Below the pieces are notes generated by a model. That model was not told where the DNA came from. It did not search any database and saw only the letters and a list, made by a program, of their open reading frames with translations. From contig NZ_CP060714.1 of NCBI RefSeq assembly GCF_014395975.1, positions 4,774,001 to 4,838,000 of the forward strand: 64,000 bases of DNA, in the 5' to 3' direction. Positions 1 to 7,832 of this stretch are shown here, one piece after another. The position numbers and the translations under genes were made by a program. Origin of the DNA: Diaphorobacter ruginosibacter (GTDB lineage Bacteria > Pseudomonadota > Gammaproteobacteria > Burkholderiales > Burkholderiaceae_C). The first letter of the stretch is position 1. The number at the start of each line of letters is the position of its first letter.

Positions 1-1
1 C

Positions 2-601
2 CCCGACGTCACGCCCTCCGAGTTGCGCGAGCTGCTGTACCTGTGCATCAATGGCGCCAACCGCAACATTCTCGAAGTAGCGCTCACCACGCCGCAGCAC
101 ATGGGAATGGGAACCACCGTGGTGGTGGCGCTGTTCCGGCGTGACCGCGTGCTGCTGGCCCACCTGGGCGACTCGCGCTGCTACCGCCTGCGCGACGGGG
201 CGCTGCAGCAACTCACGCGCGACCATTCATGGCTGCAGGAACAGATCGATGCCGGCCTGCTCACGCAGCAGCAGGCCCAGGAATCCGAATACGGTAACCT
301 GGTCACACGCGCGCTGGGCGTCGAGCCATCGATTCAGATCGACATCGACGAATTCCCGGTGGAGCCGCAGGACCTGTACATCCTTTGCTCGGACGGCTTG
401 ACCGACATGATCGGCGACGATGACCTCGCGGCCCTCGCACGGGCACCGACCTCGCTTGCCGACAGGGCGGAGCGCATGGTTCAGCTCGCCAACGCCATGG
501 GCGGCAGGGACAACATCAGCGTTGTTCTGGTCCAGACCGCCGGCGAAAAACACAAACCCATCAAGCCCGGCCTGGTCTCGCGATTGCTGCGCTCATATTG
601 A
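2..601 (+). CDS. PP2C-family serine/threonine phosphatase, 5'-truncated by window edge
   Basis: The reading frame is open from base 2, so the start lies upstream of the window; about 199 C-terminal residues are present. Visible PP2C motifs, in order, are a GTT segment followed by a hydrophobic strand, HLGDSRCYRL, LCSDGLTDMI and GGRDNISVVLV. These include the aspartates that bind the Mn/Mg pair. The family hydrolyses phosphoserine and phosphothreonine in the cytoplasm (Stp1/PrpC type). The next gene encodes an FHA phosphothreonine-binding protein in the same direction 132 bp downstream, so both probably belong to a Ser/Thr phosphorylation circuit. A kinase would be expected upstream but cannot be seen here. 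Confidence 0.9.
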   Translation, partial: PDVTPSELRELLYLCINGANRNILEVALTTPQHMGMGTTVVVALFRRDRVLLAHLGDSRCYRLRDGALQQLTRDHSWLQEQIDAGLLTQQQAQESEYGNLVTRALGVEPSIQIDIDEFPVEPQDLYILCSDGLTDMIGDDDLAALARAPTSLADRAERMVQLANAMGGRDNISVVLVQTAGEKHKPIKPGLVSRLLRSY

Positions 602-733
602 GCCCGATCTTTGCTAGTAAGAAGGTCACTGCAGGGGCATACTGCCGCCAAGTGACTCTTCGCCCCCATGGCGGAGTGTGCGCGCATGCAGGGATTTCTG
701 GCTGAACAGACAATAATTCTGAAGGAAAAGATC

Positions 734-1384
734 ATGCCCAAGATGGTCGTATCGGTTGATGGAGTGGTCATCAAGGAAGTGCCCCTTACCAAGGAGCGCA
801 CCACCCTTGGCCGTCGCCCGTACAACGACGTAGTCATCGACAACCTCGCCGTCAGCGGCGAGCACGCACTGGTCCACATGACGGGCGACGACGTGGAAAT
901 CGAGGATCTGGACAGCACGAACGGAACGCAGGTCAACGGCAAGGCCGTCAAGCGCCAGAAGCTGCGTAGCGGCGACACCATTGAACTGGGCCGCTACAAG
1001 ATCCGCTTCATCGACGAAGTGCCGAGTGGCGCGCATGACTATGAAAAGACCATGCTCTTCAAGCCCGGCATGGCGCTGCCCAAGGTTCCCCACTCCCGCC
1101 CCGCGCCTCTCTCGGCCACGCCGCTGCAGGCGGACGTGAAGGTGCTCTCGGGCGCGGCTGCGGGCCGCCAGGTCTCGCTGCTCAAGGTCGTCACCACCAT
1201 CGGCAAGCCCGGCGTGGCCATCGCCTCGATCACCAAGCGCCACCACGGCTTCGTGCTGGCCCACGTGGAAGGCGGCGAACACCCCACCCTCAATGGCGAG
1301 GCCATCGGCGACGAGCCCATTCAGCTCAAGGACGGCGACCAGATCGAGATCGTGGGCACGACCATGCTGTTCATTCAGCGCTGA
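734..1384 (+). CDS. FHA-domain protein with a second, degenerate FHA repeat
   Basis: The protein has 216 residues. The ATG at 734 has a GGAAAAG ribosome site 5-10 bases upstream; the longer frame opening at 668 adds residues that do not look like FHA sequence. The first FHA domain (about residues 1-95) has the signature TLGRRPYND, SGEH and STNGTQVNG, the set that reads phosphothreonine peptides. From about residue 125 a second FHA-like stretch appears (TTIGKPGVAIASI, RHHGF, PTLNGEAI) that has lost the Arg and the Ser-x-x-His pair, so it probably does not bind phosphopeptide. The protein likely acts as an adaptor with the neighbouring PP2C phosphatase. Its partner is unknown. Confidence 0.85.
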   Translation: MPKMVVSVDGVVIKEVPLTKERTTLGRRPYNDVVIDNLAVSGEHALVHMTGDDVEIEDLDSTNGTQVNGKAVKRQKLRSGDTIELGRYKIRFIDEVPSGAHDYEKTMLFKPGMALPKVPHSRPAPLSATPLQADVKVLSGAAAGRQVSLLKVVTTIGKPGVAIASITKRHHGFVLAHVEGGEHPTLNGEAIGDEPIQLKDGDQIEIVGTTMLFIQR

Positions 1385-1421
1385 ATTAGTCAATAAAAGC
1401 TATTAATATCAAGGATTTGAT

Positions 1422-1497
1422 AACAATTTTCGTGCCGAAATTGTTCGTCGTGACACTTCTGCTCGGACAAAATTGTCAATTGTTACGAGTGTGACAC
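1422..1497. promoter_or_regulatory. Upstream activating region of pilA with inverted repeats and TGTC-type sites
   Basis: The stretch holds an inverted repeat AACAATTT-N8-AAATTGTT (1422-1445), a smaller one GACAA-AA-TTGTC (1466-1477), and two TGACAC words (1451-1456, 1492-1497) that read as GTGTCA on the other strand. PilR, the activator of sigma-54 pilin promoters in Pseudomonas, binds several (C/G)TGTC words upstream of pilA, so these are candidate PilR sites. They lie 55-130 bp upstream of the -24 element, a normal distance for an enhancer. The activator itself is not in the window. Confidence 0.45.
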
Positions 1498-1551
1498 CCT
1501 TGAAAGACGTTGAATTTACATTTCGTGAGGCACGCGGTGTTAGGCGAAAGT

Positions 1552-1566
1552 TGGCACGGTTGGTGC
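1552..1566 (+). promoter_or_regulatory. Sigma-54 (RpoN) -24/-12 promoter of pilA
   Basis: TGGCAC at 1552-1557 is followed by GTGCT, with the invariant GG (1553-1554) and GC (1564-1565) separated by exactly 10 bases, the spacing that defines sigma-54 promoters. Transcription should start near 1577, leaving an 80-base leader before pilA. The -12 block is GTGC rather than TTGC, one mismatch. Pilin genes of Pseudomonas are sigma-54/PilSR controlled, which agrees. Confidence 0.8.
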
Positions 1567-1657
1567 TTTAGATAATGCAAGGCTTGGGGCTCTCGGAGTA
1601 CACCTCAAGTCTCCTGATCCTTCTTTCTTAATGATTCACTCCGGGGAGAACTTGACT

Positions 1658-2215
1658 ATGAAGCGTACTATCCAAAAGGGTTTCACCCTTATCGAATTGA
1701 TGATCGTTGTGGCGATCATTGGTATTCTGGCTGCTGTGGCACTGCCTGCTTATCAGGACTACACCGTGCGTTCACGCGTGACAGAAGGCTTGAATTTGGC
1801 ACAACCGGCGCGTGCGATGATCGTGTCTGATGTTTCGTCTCCTGCTGATCTCACTCGTACCAAAGATACTTGGAATGCGCAATCTAGTAGCACGGGTGCC
1901 GCCTCTAAGTTTGTCAATACCGTGTTGATGGCTGATGTGGCTGGCGATCAAGTGACGGCTGGGGAAATCACCATCACCTACAACGCAGGAGTTGTTGGTG
2001 TTGGTAATGCTGCGAACACACTCGTGTTGACTCCTTGGATCAATAACGGTACCTCTACACGTATCCGTTTGGGTACAGCATTGGCTGCTGGCACCTCCGG
2101 TACTGTTGATTGGTCCTGCCAATCGTCGACCAACGCTGCCGCCACAGCACAAATTGGCCAAGCTGGTACAGCCGGTTCACTGCTCGCAAAGTATGCGCCT
2201 GCGCAATGCCGTTGA
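1658..2215 (+). CDS. pilA: Type IV major pilin (PilA-like prepilin)
   Basis: The protein has 185 residues. The ATG at 1658 has a strong GGGGAG site (1643-1648); the ORF opening at 1631 is less likely because it would lengthen the prepilin leader. The leader MKRTIQKG ends in the glycine cut by prepilin peptidase PilD; the mature protein starts with FTLIELMIVVAIIGILAAVALP and has the conserved Glu5. Two cysteines near the C-terminus (WSCQSS and APAQCR) form the usual disulfide-bounded D-region. Pilin subunits are assembled into surface fibres for twitching, adhesion and DNA uptake. The gene is monocistronic for most transcripts because a terminator follows at 2260, but accessory genes follow directly. 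Confidence 0.95.
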   Translation: MKRTIQKGFTLIELMIVVAIIGILAAVALPAYQDYTVRSRVTEGLNLAQPARAMIVSDVSSPADLTRTKDTWNAQSSSTGAASKFVNTVLMADVAGDQVTAGEITITYNAGVVGVGNAANTLVLTPWINNGTSTRIRLGTALAAGTSGTVDWSCQSSTNAAATAQIGQAGTAGSLLAKYAPAQCR

Positions 2216-2259
2216 TATTTCACCTGGTTGCGAGACTGGGTAAATAGATAAATGAATAA

Positions 2260-2292
2260 AAGGATTCCGATTTGCCGGAATCCTTTTTTTTT
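2260..2292 (+). terminator. Rho-independent terminator of pilA
   Basis: A perfect 10-bp stem AAGGATTCCG / CGGAATCCTT with a 6-base loop runs into a T9 tract ending at 2292. The T tract ends exactly one base before the ATG of the next gene, so the downstream cassette can be expressed only by read-through or from an unseen internal promoter. Confidence 0.93.
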
Positions 2293-3063
2293 ATGAATAA
2301 TCGTTTTAAGGCTGCTGGTAAAGCAGCATTAGTCCATTTGGGAATCAGTTTAATTATTGCGAGCTCTATCGCGATATTTTCATTGATGTTTTGGTTTCCT
2401 AGTCCATACTTAAGAATTTCTGGAGGGCTACATTTATTCCTGATACTGATCACCGTTGATATTCTATGCGGCCCCCTTATTACAGCCATTGTATTTAATC
2501 CAAAAAAAAACAAGAAAGAATTATGTTCTGATTTTGGTGTGATTTTCATTATCCAGATCATCGCTCTTGCTTATGGATTATATGTGCTTTCCGCTGCGCG
2601 CCCTGTTGCTGTAGTTTTTGAATCGGATCGTTTTGTGTCCGTTTCGGCGGCTCAAATTGATAAAGATCTGCTACCCTTGACATTAGAGAAATATCGCTCT
2701 TTGCCTTGGTCTGGGCCAATACTACTAAGTACGCGCAGTCCCAAAGATGGGAATGAATTTATCAAGAGCATTGAATTGTCGATGAGGGGGATTGAACCAA
2801 GCGCTAGACCTGACTGGTGGAAAGAGTACGATAGCGATAGGGCCAGCGTGATGTCAAAAATGAAAAGGCTGGATGATCTCTACTCGCGAAGTCCTGAAGA
2901 AAGTAAAAATATTATAAGAAAATCATTGAAATCTTTGGGGGTGGAAATAAAGGATGCTACATATTTGCCGTTGGTTTCTTCGAGAGAATTAAATGGGGCA
3001 ATCGTTATCCTTGACAAAAAAGCAAATGTTATTGGATTTTCTGAGGTAAATGGATTTCTCTGA
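2293..3063 (+). CDS. TfpX/TfpZ-like type IV pilin accessory protein
   Basis: The protein has 256 residues. The N-terminal 110 residues contain three hydrophobic helices (around 15-38, 45-68 and 82-103), followed by a soluble, charged C-terminal domain. Membrane topology, length and position directly after pilA match the TfpX/TfpZ pilin accessory family found behind particular pilin alleles of Pseudomonas, where it helps surface piliation with its cognate pilin. The ATG at 2293 abuts the pilA terminator; the only Shine-Dalgarno-like bases (GGAA, 2277-2280) lie inside the terminator stem. Base composition is AT-rich, unlike the GC-rich genes outside the cassette. Confidence 0.8.
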   Translation: MNNRFKAAGKAALVHLGISLIIASSIAIFSLMFWFPSPYLRISGGLHLFLILITVDILCGPLITAIVFNPKKNKKELCSDFGVIFIIQIIALAYGLYVLSAARPVAVVFESDRFVSVSAAQIDKDLLPLTLEKYRSLPWSGPILLSTRSPKDGNEFIKSIELSMRGIEPSARPDWWKEYDSDRASVMSKMKRLDDLYSRSPEESKNIIRKSLKSLGVEIKDATYLPLVSSRELNGAIVILDKKANVIGFSEVNGFL

Positions 3064-3099
3064 GAATCTAATCAGATAATTTGGTCTTTAATAATTTAC

Positions 3100-4857
3100 A
3101 TGAATAGTTTAATCAGTATGAGCATGCCAGTAAAAAAAAATAAAAAATGGCTAATTTTTTTGCTCGTAGTGATATTGCTGAATATTCCTAATTTATCCAC
3201 ATGGGAACGCTTTCAGTATCCAGAAACATATTTCTTTGAATTGTTTGAGAGAGTGTTGAAATGTGGGTTGTTAAGTGTTATTTTTCTCTCTTTATTTTCA
3301 AAGCCATGGATGGCTTGGGTAGTTAATTGGTCACTTTTTTTATGGTGGATGCCATTTTCTTTGGCCGCAAGAGAACTGACAGGATCGTCGATTACAGCCA
3401 ATCTTGTCGCTACTGCTTTAGCAAGCAGTCCTGGGGAAATTAAAAGCCTTCTCCTTTCGCTGTCTATATACTGGATTCTGATATTCTTTTTTTGGAATGC
3501 ATTATGCTTGGCATTCTTTTATTTTCTTTGGAGTAGAAAGAATTGGCAATGGGAAAATTCAGTGCGAATCAAATGCATCATCCTCAGTGTATTGATGCTG
3601 CTGATTCCATATATTTTTTTGGGGAAATCATCTGAATTTTCCTTGGGAAATAATATTCATGGTGGTTTAGTCGATAAATTCATAGAAGAGGATCGCTGGA
3701 ATGGGTTTGAAAGTGATCTCATAACTGCATTCCCATATGAATTACCATTATCTATTGCGCATTACTTTAAAGCGAAAGCTGTTGTTAATTGGGCTCGGGA
3801 GAAAAAGGGAATTGTAGAGCCTGAAATCAAACTAAGGATGCAGGAGAATGCTCCTGAAGTTATTGTGCTTGTGATTGGTGAATCATCCTCTCGAAATGCT
3901 TGGCATCTATTTCATAAAGAGGCGCCTGAAACAACTCCTCGACTCTCAAAACGAGCACAATTTGATGATGGGCTATTAATTTTTGGGAACGTAGTTGCTC
4001 AGGCTACAGCAACTAGACAAGCTGTACCTTCCATCTTAACCAACCAACCCCTTATTTGGCCTGATGGCAAGGCTAATATACACGCGACTCCTTCAATAGT
4101 TTCAATGGCAGGAAAAGCTGGCTATGAAACAGCATGGTTCTCTAATCAAGCAGCTATTGGTCAATATGATGGGATCATAGCAGCCTACGCTGAAGAGGCA
4201 AATAAGCGTGCATTCTTAAATCCTTCAAGTTTTACTAGGCAAGGAACTTACGATAATGTGTTATTGAATCCAATGACTATTGCATTAAATGAGGGGGAGA
4301 AAAGTTTTATTGTTCTTCATACTTTGGGAAGTCATTTTCAATTTCTACATCGATACCCTTCTGGATTTGGCCCATTTCCTATGAGTGAAGAAATAACACA
4401 AACGTACGCGAATAGTATTGCCTATACAGATCAGTTTGTTGAAAGCGTTATTGCGGAACTCGAGGAAAAGGGGCGGCGGGCAGTAATGATTTATGTTTCA
4501 GATCATGGACAGGCTTTACCAAGCAAATCATGTGGTACGACTGATATAAATCGCTTTGGAGCAGAGGCGTATGAGATCCCTGTAATTATATGGCTTAGTC
4601 AGCAATATCGAGAGGTTAACGGGGATGCTTTTCACGCTCTTAAAAAAAATATCAATGGCATTTACACAAGTTCCTCCGTATTCGGAACTATCGTGAGAAT
4701 GATAGGAGTGGATGGATTGCGTAAAGATGAGTCTGGTATTAAAAGCTTTTTTGATAGAACAGATAAAAATACTCCGCAAATGGTTATTTCACCAGCTCAG
4801 AGGGAAGTCAATTTTTCTTCGGCAGTACAGAGAGATTCATGTTTTATTGGGAAGTAA
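3100..4857 (+). CDS. Phosphoethanolamine transferase-like (EptA/CptA/PptA family) membrane enzyme
   Basis: The protein has 585 residues. About five hydrophobic helices fill residues 15-175; a periplasmic alkaline-phosphatase-fold domain follows. Family marks are VIGESSSR (residues 259-265), HTLGSHFQF and YVSDHGQ, which correspond to the nucleophile and zinc-binding regions of lipid-A and pilin phosphoethanolamine transferases. The usual nucleophile is Thr; here the GES is followed by serines, so a Ser nucleophile is likely. These enzymes move phosphoethanolamine from phosphatidylethanolamine to lipid A, core sugars or, for Neisseria PptA, pilin serines. Location behind pilA and tfpZ suggests the pilin or its glycan as target, which is inference. 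The gene is AT-rich and has no good ribosome site. Confidence 0.8.
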   Translation: MNSLISMSMPVKKNKKWLIFLLVVILLNIPNLSTWERFQYPETYFFELFERVLKCGLLSVIFLSLFSKPWMAWVVNWSLFLWWMPFSLAARELTGSSITANLVATALASSPGEIKSLLLSLSIYWILIFFFWNALCLAFFYFLWSRKNWQWENSVRIKCIILSVLMLLIPYIFLGKSSEFSLGNNIHGGLVDKFIEEDRWNGFESDLITAFPYELPLSIAHYFKAKAVVNWAREKKGIVEPEIKLRMQENAPEVIVLVIGESSSRNAWHLFHKEAPETTPRLSKRAQFDDGLLIFGNVVAQATATRQAVPSILTNQPLIWPDGKANIHATPSIVSMAGKAGYETAWFSNQAAIGQYDGIIAAYAEEANKRAFLNPSSFTRQGTYDNVLLNPMTIALNEGEKSFIVLHTLGSHFQFLHRYPSGFGPFPMSEEITQTYANSIAYTDQFVESVIAELEEKGRRAVMIYVSDHGQALPSKSCGTTDINRFGAEAYEIPVIIWLSQQYREVNGDAFHALKKNINGIYTSSSVFGTIVRMIGVDGLRKDESGIKSFFDRTDKNTPQMVISPAQREVNFSSAVQRDSCFIGK

Positions 4858-4872
4858 GGCACTGTAAGCAAA

Positions 4873-5514
4873 ATGAATATTGCTGCGTTTAATCTAATTT
4901 TTGTCACGTTCTTCTTGTCTGGATGTGCTGCATTGATATATCAGCTAGTGTGGCAGCGCTATCTTTTTACAGGATTAGGTGTTGATATTGATTCCGTGAC
5001 TCTTATTGTCTCTTCATTTATGTTGGGAATCGGTATTGGTGGCTCTGTAGGAGGGTGGCTGGCTGATAGATTTCCAAGAAAAAGACTAGTAATCTATGCC
5101 TACGCGGAATTGCTCCTCTCAATATTTGGAGCATTCAGTCCGTTGATTTTTGGTGGATTTCAAATTCTAGGTGCCTTGGGTTGGCCATATGCTATGGTTA
5201 GTGGGGCAGCGATCTTGCTCGTTTTGCTGCCTACGGTGATAATGGGATCTACATTGCCACTCCTTACTGTATATTTTGATGATGCATTTGAAAATATTGG
5301 GGTGTCAGTTGGGAAACTGTACTTTTCTAATACCTTGGGCGCAGCTTTGGGTGCTTGGTTATCTGCGTGGGTGCTATTCCCTATGTGGGGATTGAATAAT
5401 AGTGCAAAAATAGCTGCGTCAATTAATATTTTATGCTTTGTGTGTGTGCTAGTGGCGGCTCGGCTGGATGTTAATAGTTTTGAAACTAGGAAAACGATTG
5501 GGGGTCGGGGATGA
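4873..5514 (+). CDS. N-terminal membrane half of a split MFS/spermidine-synthase-like protein
   Basis: The protein has 213 residues and is almost entirely membrane helices (about six). The opening (FLSGCAALIYQLVWQRYL) and the GIGIGGSVGGWLADRFPRK loop are typical of the membrane part of 'fused MFS/spermidine synthase' proteins, where one polypeptide carries both halves. Here the reading frame stops at 5514 and the rest continues in a second gene that overlaps by 4 bases (ATGA). The two products together have the usual length of the fused family. No transport substrate is known. Confidence 0.75.
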   Translation: MNIAAFNLIFVTFFLSGCAALIYQLVWQRYLFTGLGVDIDSVTLIVSSFMLGIGIGGSVGGWLADRFPRKRLVIYAYAELLLSIFGAFSPLIFGGFQILGALGWPYAMVSGAAILLVLLPTVIMGSTLPLLTVYFDDAFENIGVSVGKLYFSNTLGAALGAWLSAWVLFPMWGLNNSAKIAASINILCFVCVLVAARLDVNSFETRKTIGGRG

Positions 5515-7070
5515 ATGCAGCACGCTTTATTAGTTTTTTTACAGGTTTTATAAGCCTTTCTCTGGAGATCGCATGGGTGCGGTTGTATGGTTATGCCAAT
5601 ATGAGTACCCCTAAGGCTTTTGCTTATGTTTTAATTGTTTATCTAATTGGTATTGCTGTTGGTGCAGAAGTTGGGAAGCGTATTTGTGGGAGGTTGAGCA
5701 ATTCTTCAATCAAGCAATCTATTATTTGGATTTTGGCAATTGCCTCTCCTATTGTTATTGTCTCTCCTTGGTTGTTTTATCATTCTCAGATTGCGGCAAT
5801 TGATAATCTGGCTGTTCCCTGTATTATTGTTATTAATGCTGCAAGCCTTGCCGTCTTGTTCCCCATTACTCATCATTTGGGTGTTGCCGCCAATTTTGGG
5901 GGAGGGGCAAACAAAGGAGTGCACTTCTCCAGAGTATATTTGTTGAATGTTCTGGGGGCAGCATTGGGCCCCCTGGTTACGGGTTATATACTATTCGATT
6001 ATTTCTCGATTGGACAAATATTTGGATTGCTAGGATTTTTTATTGCTGTAGTTGCCATTGTTACTTTCTTTGTTTTTTCTGGGAGAGGGGGAGGGAGATC
6101 ATTGGCTCTTTTGCCTGTGTTAATTGGCAGTATTGGCGCTCTAGTTCTGCTTCAAACCTACTGGAAAGACCCACATTCGCTCGTGAGTAAATTTGCTATT
6201 ACAAACGATCAACCTGTTATAAGAGTTCATGAAGGGCGACATGGGATTATTACGATTACAGAGGCAAAATCGTTGAACAAGAATAATCAACGAATTACTG
6301 ATAATGTGGTGTACGGAGGGAATGTATATGATGGAAAAACAAATGTTGATCTGGAATTGAACTCCAATGGATTAGAGCGACCCCTTGCTCTTCATGTATT
6401 AAATCCTAATGCCAAGCGAATTCTAGTTTTAGGGCTTTCTATCGGTTCTTGGCTTACCGTCGTGGAAGGATTCCCAGGGGTGGAAGCTATTGATGTAATA
6501 GAAATCAACTCTGGCTATTTGGAGTTGGCTGCATTGTATGGTCCGCAGCGTAGAGCATTGCAGGATTCGCGTGTTAGTGTTCATGTGGATGACGCACGAC
6601 GATGGTTGAAATTTAATCCTGAAAAAAAATATGACTTGATATTGATGAATACAACTTGGCATTGGAGAGCTAATGCTGCAATGCTCTTATCCAAGGAGAT
6701 GATGGAGTTGGTTGGAAAACATCTAACTGATAAAGGTGTACTTGCTTTCAATGCGACGGGATCAATCGACGCATTTTATACTGCTACACAGGTTTTTCAG
6801 CAGGCGAGAAGGTATGAGAATTTTATCTATGCTGCAAACTGGAATCCTTTTAGTGCTGCAGAGAATTCAGATGCATGGGGTGTGCTGAGTAGAGTGGAGG
6901 TTGATGGGAAGCCTGGGTTTCCCCCTGAGACAAAGAAAATATATGAATTTTCTAAAAAACCCTTCTATAAAATAGAGGGTGATTTAATTGGCCTGGATAG
7001 AATGCCAGAAATGATCACCGATGATAATATGATCGTGGAGTATAAATATGGTCGAAAAATTCAATTTTAA
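5511..7070 (+). CDS. C-terminal half: membrane helices plus spermidine-synthase-like domain
   Basis: The protein has 519 residues. Residues 1-205 hold about six membrane helices; residues 230-490 form a spermidine-synthase-like Rossmann domain with ILVLGLSIGSW (degenerate nucleotide-binding loop), DVIEINSGYL and HVDDARRWL. The position that carries the catalytic Asp of true aminopropyltransferases (DxxDP) reads LILMNTTWHWR, so ordinary spermidine synthesis is doubtful. Start ATG overlaps the stop of the upstream gene, indicating translational coupling. It may modify a small amine-bearing group or act on the product of the phosphoethanolamine transferase; that is speculation from position only. 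It is the last AT-rich gene of the cassette. Confidence 0.75.
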   Translation: MNAARFISFFTGFISLSLEIAWVRLYGYANMSTPKAFAYVLIVYLIGIAVGAEVGKRICGRLSNSSIKQSIIWILAIASPIVIVSPWLFYHSQIAAIDNLAVPCIIVINAASLAVLFPITHHLGVAANFGGGANKGVHFSRVYLLNVLGAALGPLVTGYILFDYFSIGQIFGLLGFFIAVVAIVTFFVFSGRGGGRSLALLPVLIGSIGALVLLQTYWKDPHSLVSKFAITNDQPVIRVHEGRHGIITITEAKSLNKNNQRITDNVVYGGNVYDGKTNVDLELNSNGLERPLALHVLNPNAKRILVLGLSIGSWLTVVEGFPGVEAIDVIEINSGYLELAALYGPQRRALQDSRVSVHVDDARRWLKFNPEKKYDLILMNTTWHWRANAAMLLSKEMMELVGKHLTDKGVLAFNATGSIDAFYTATQVFQQARRYENFIYAANWNPFSAAENSDAWGVLSRVEVDGKPGFPPETKKIYEFSKKPFYKIEGDLIGLDRMPEMITDDNMIVEYKYGRKIQF

Positions 7071-7132
7071 TTATTATTGTGTGTCTTGATTTTTTTGTGA
7101 TCGGATTATTGGTAATATGCCAGTTTTTGATC

Positions 7133-7645
7133 CTATTCAAGGATGTCAGATTTACCGCCATATTTATTTGTAACTCTTATAGATGAGATAATCATTCTCC
7201 GGTCTACAGCCTTGCACATGTCATAAATCGTGAGCAAAGCCACTTGCACCGCCATCAGCGCTTCCATCTCCACCCCCGTCTGCCCCATGGTCTCCGCTGT
7301 CGCAGTGCACTGAACCGCTGAATCCCCTTCCCGAATTTCAAACTCAACCGCCACCCGCGTCAGTGCCAGCGGATGGCACAGTGGAATCAAATCACTCGTT
7401 TTCTTCGCCGCCATGATCCCCGCGATGCGGGCGATTCCCAGGACATCTCCCTTTTTGGCGGTCCCCGATTGAATCAATGCCAGGGTGGCTGGCAGCATGC
7501 GAATCTCGCCTGTCGCGACTGCCACTCGGTGGGTTGCCTGTTTTCCTCCCACATCCACCATATGCGCCTGGCCTTGCTGGTCAAAGTGGGTGAGTGTCTG
7601 TTGTTGTTGCTGCGGGGTATCGTTGTTGGAATCGTTGTGGCTCAT
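7133..7645 (-). CDS. moaC: MoaC, cyclic pyranopterin monophosphate synthase
   Basis: The protein has 170 residues and is full length apart from a short Gln-rich N-terminal extension. It converts the MoaA product into cyclic pyranopterin monophosphate, the second step in molybdenum cofactor synthesis. Recognisable blocks are MVDVGGKQATHRVAVA, KKTSDLIPLCHPLAL, ETMGQTGVEMEALMA, YDMCKAVDR and the C-terminal KYGGKSD. Other moa genes are not adjacent. A molybdenum hydroxylase and a MobA/MocA-like transferase at the far end of the window are possible users of the cofactor. Confidence 0.97.
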   Translation of the reverse strand: MSHNDSNNDTPQQQQQTLTHFDQQGQAHMVDVGGKQATHRVAVATGEIRMLPATLALIQSGTAKKGDVLGIARIAGIMAAKKTSDLIPLCHPLALTRVAVEFEIREGDSAVQCTATAETMGQTGVEMEALMAVQVALLTIYDMCKAVDRRMIISSIRVTNKYGGKSDILE

Positions 7646-7832
7646 GGCGGGCTCCGGGGATGAAAATCAGTGTGGGGCGCAGTATGGTTGCAATTGACAT
7701 GCAACCATTGCATGCTTTGGGGAATCATACGGCTTGGACGCAGCCGAGGCTGCATGGCCTGAATGAGCGGTTCGCGTCCTTGCCTTGTCTGTTGCCCTTT
7801 GCCCTTTGTCGTTTCTCGAGGTGCCGAGTTTG

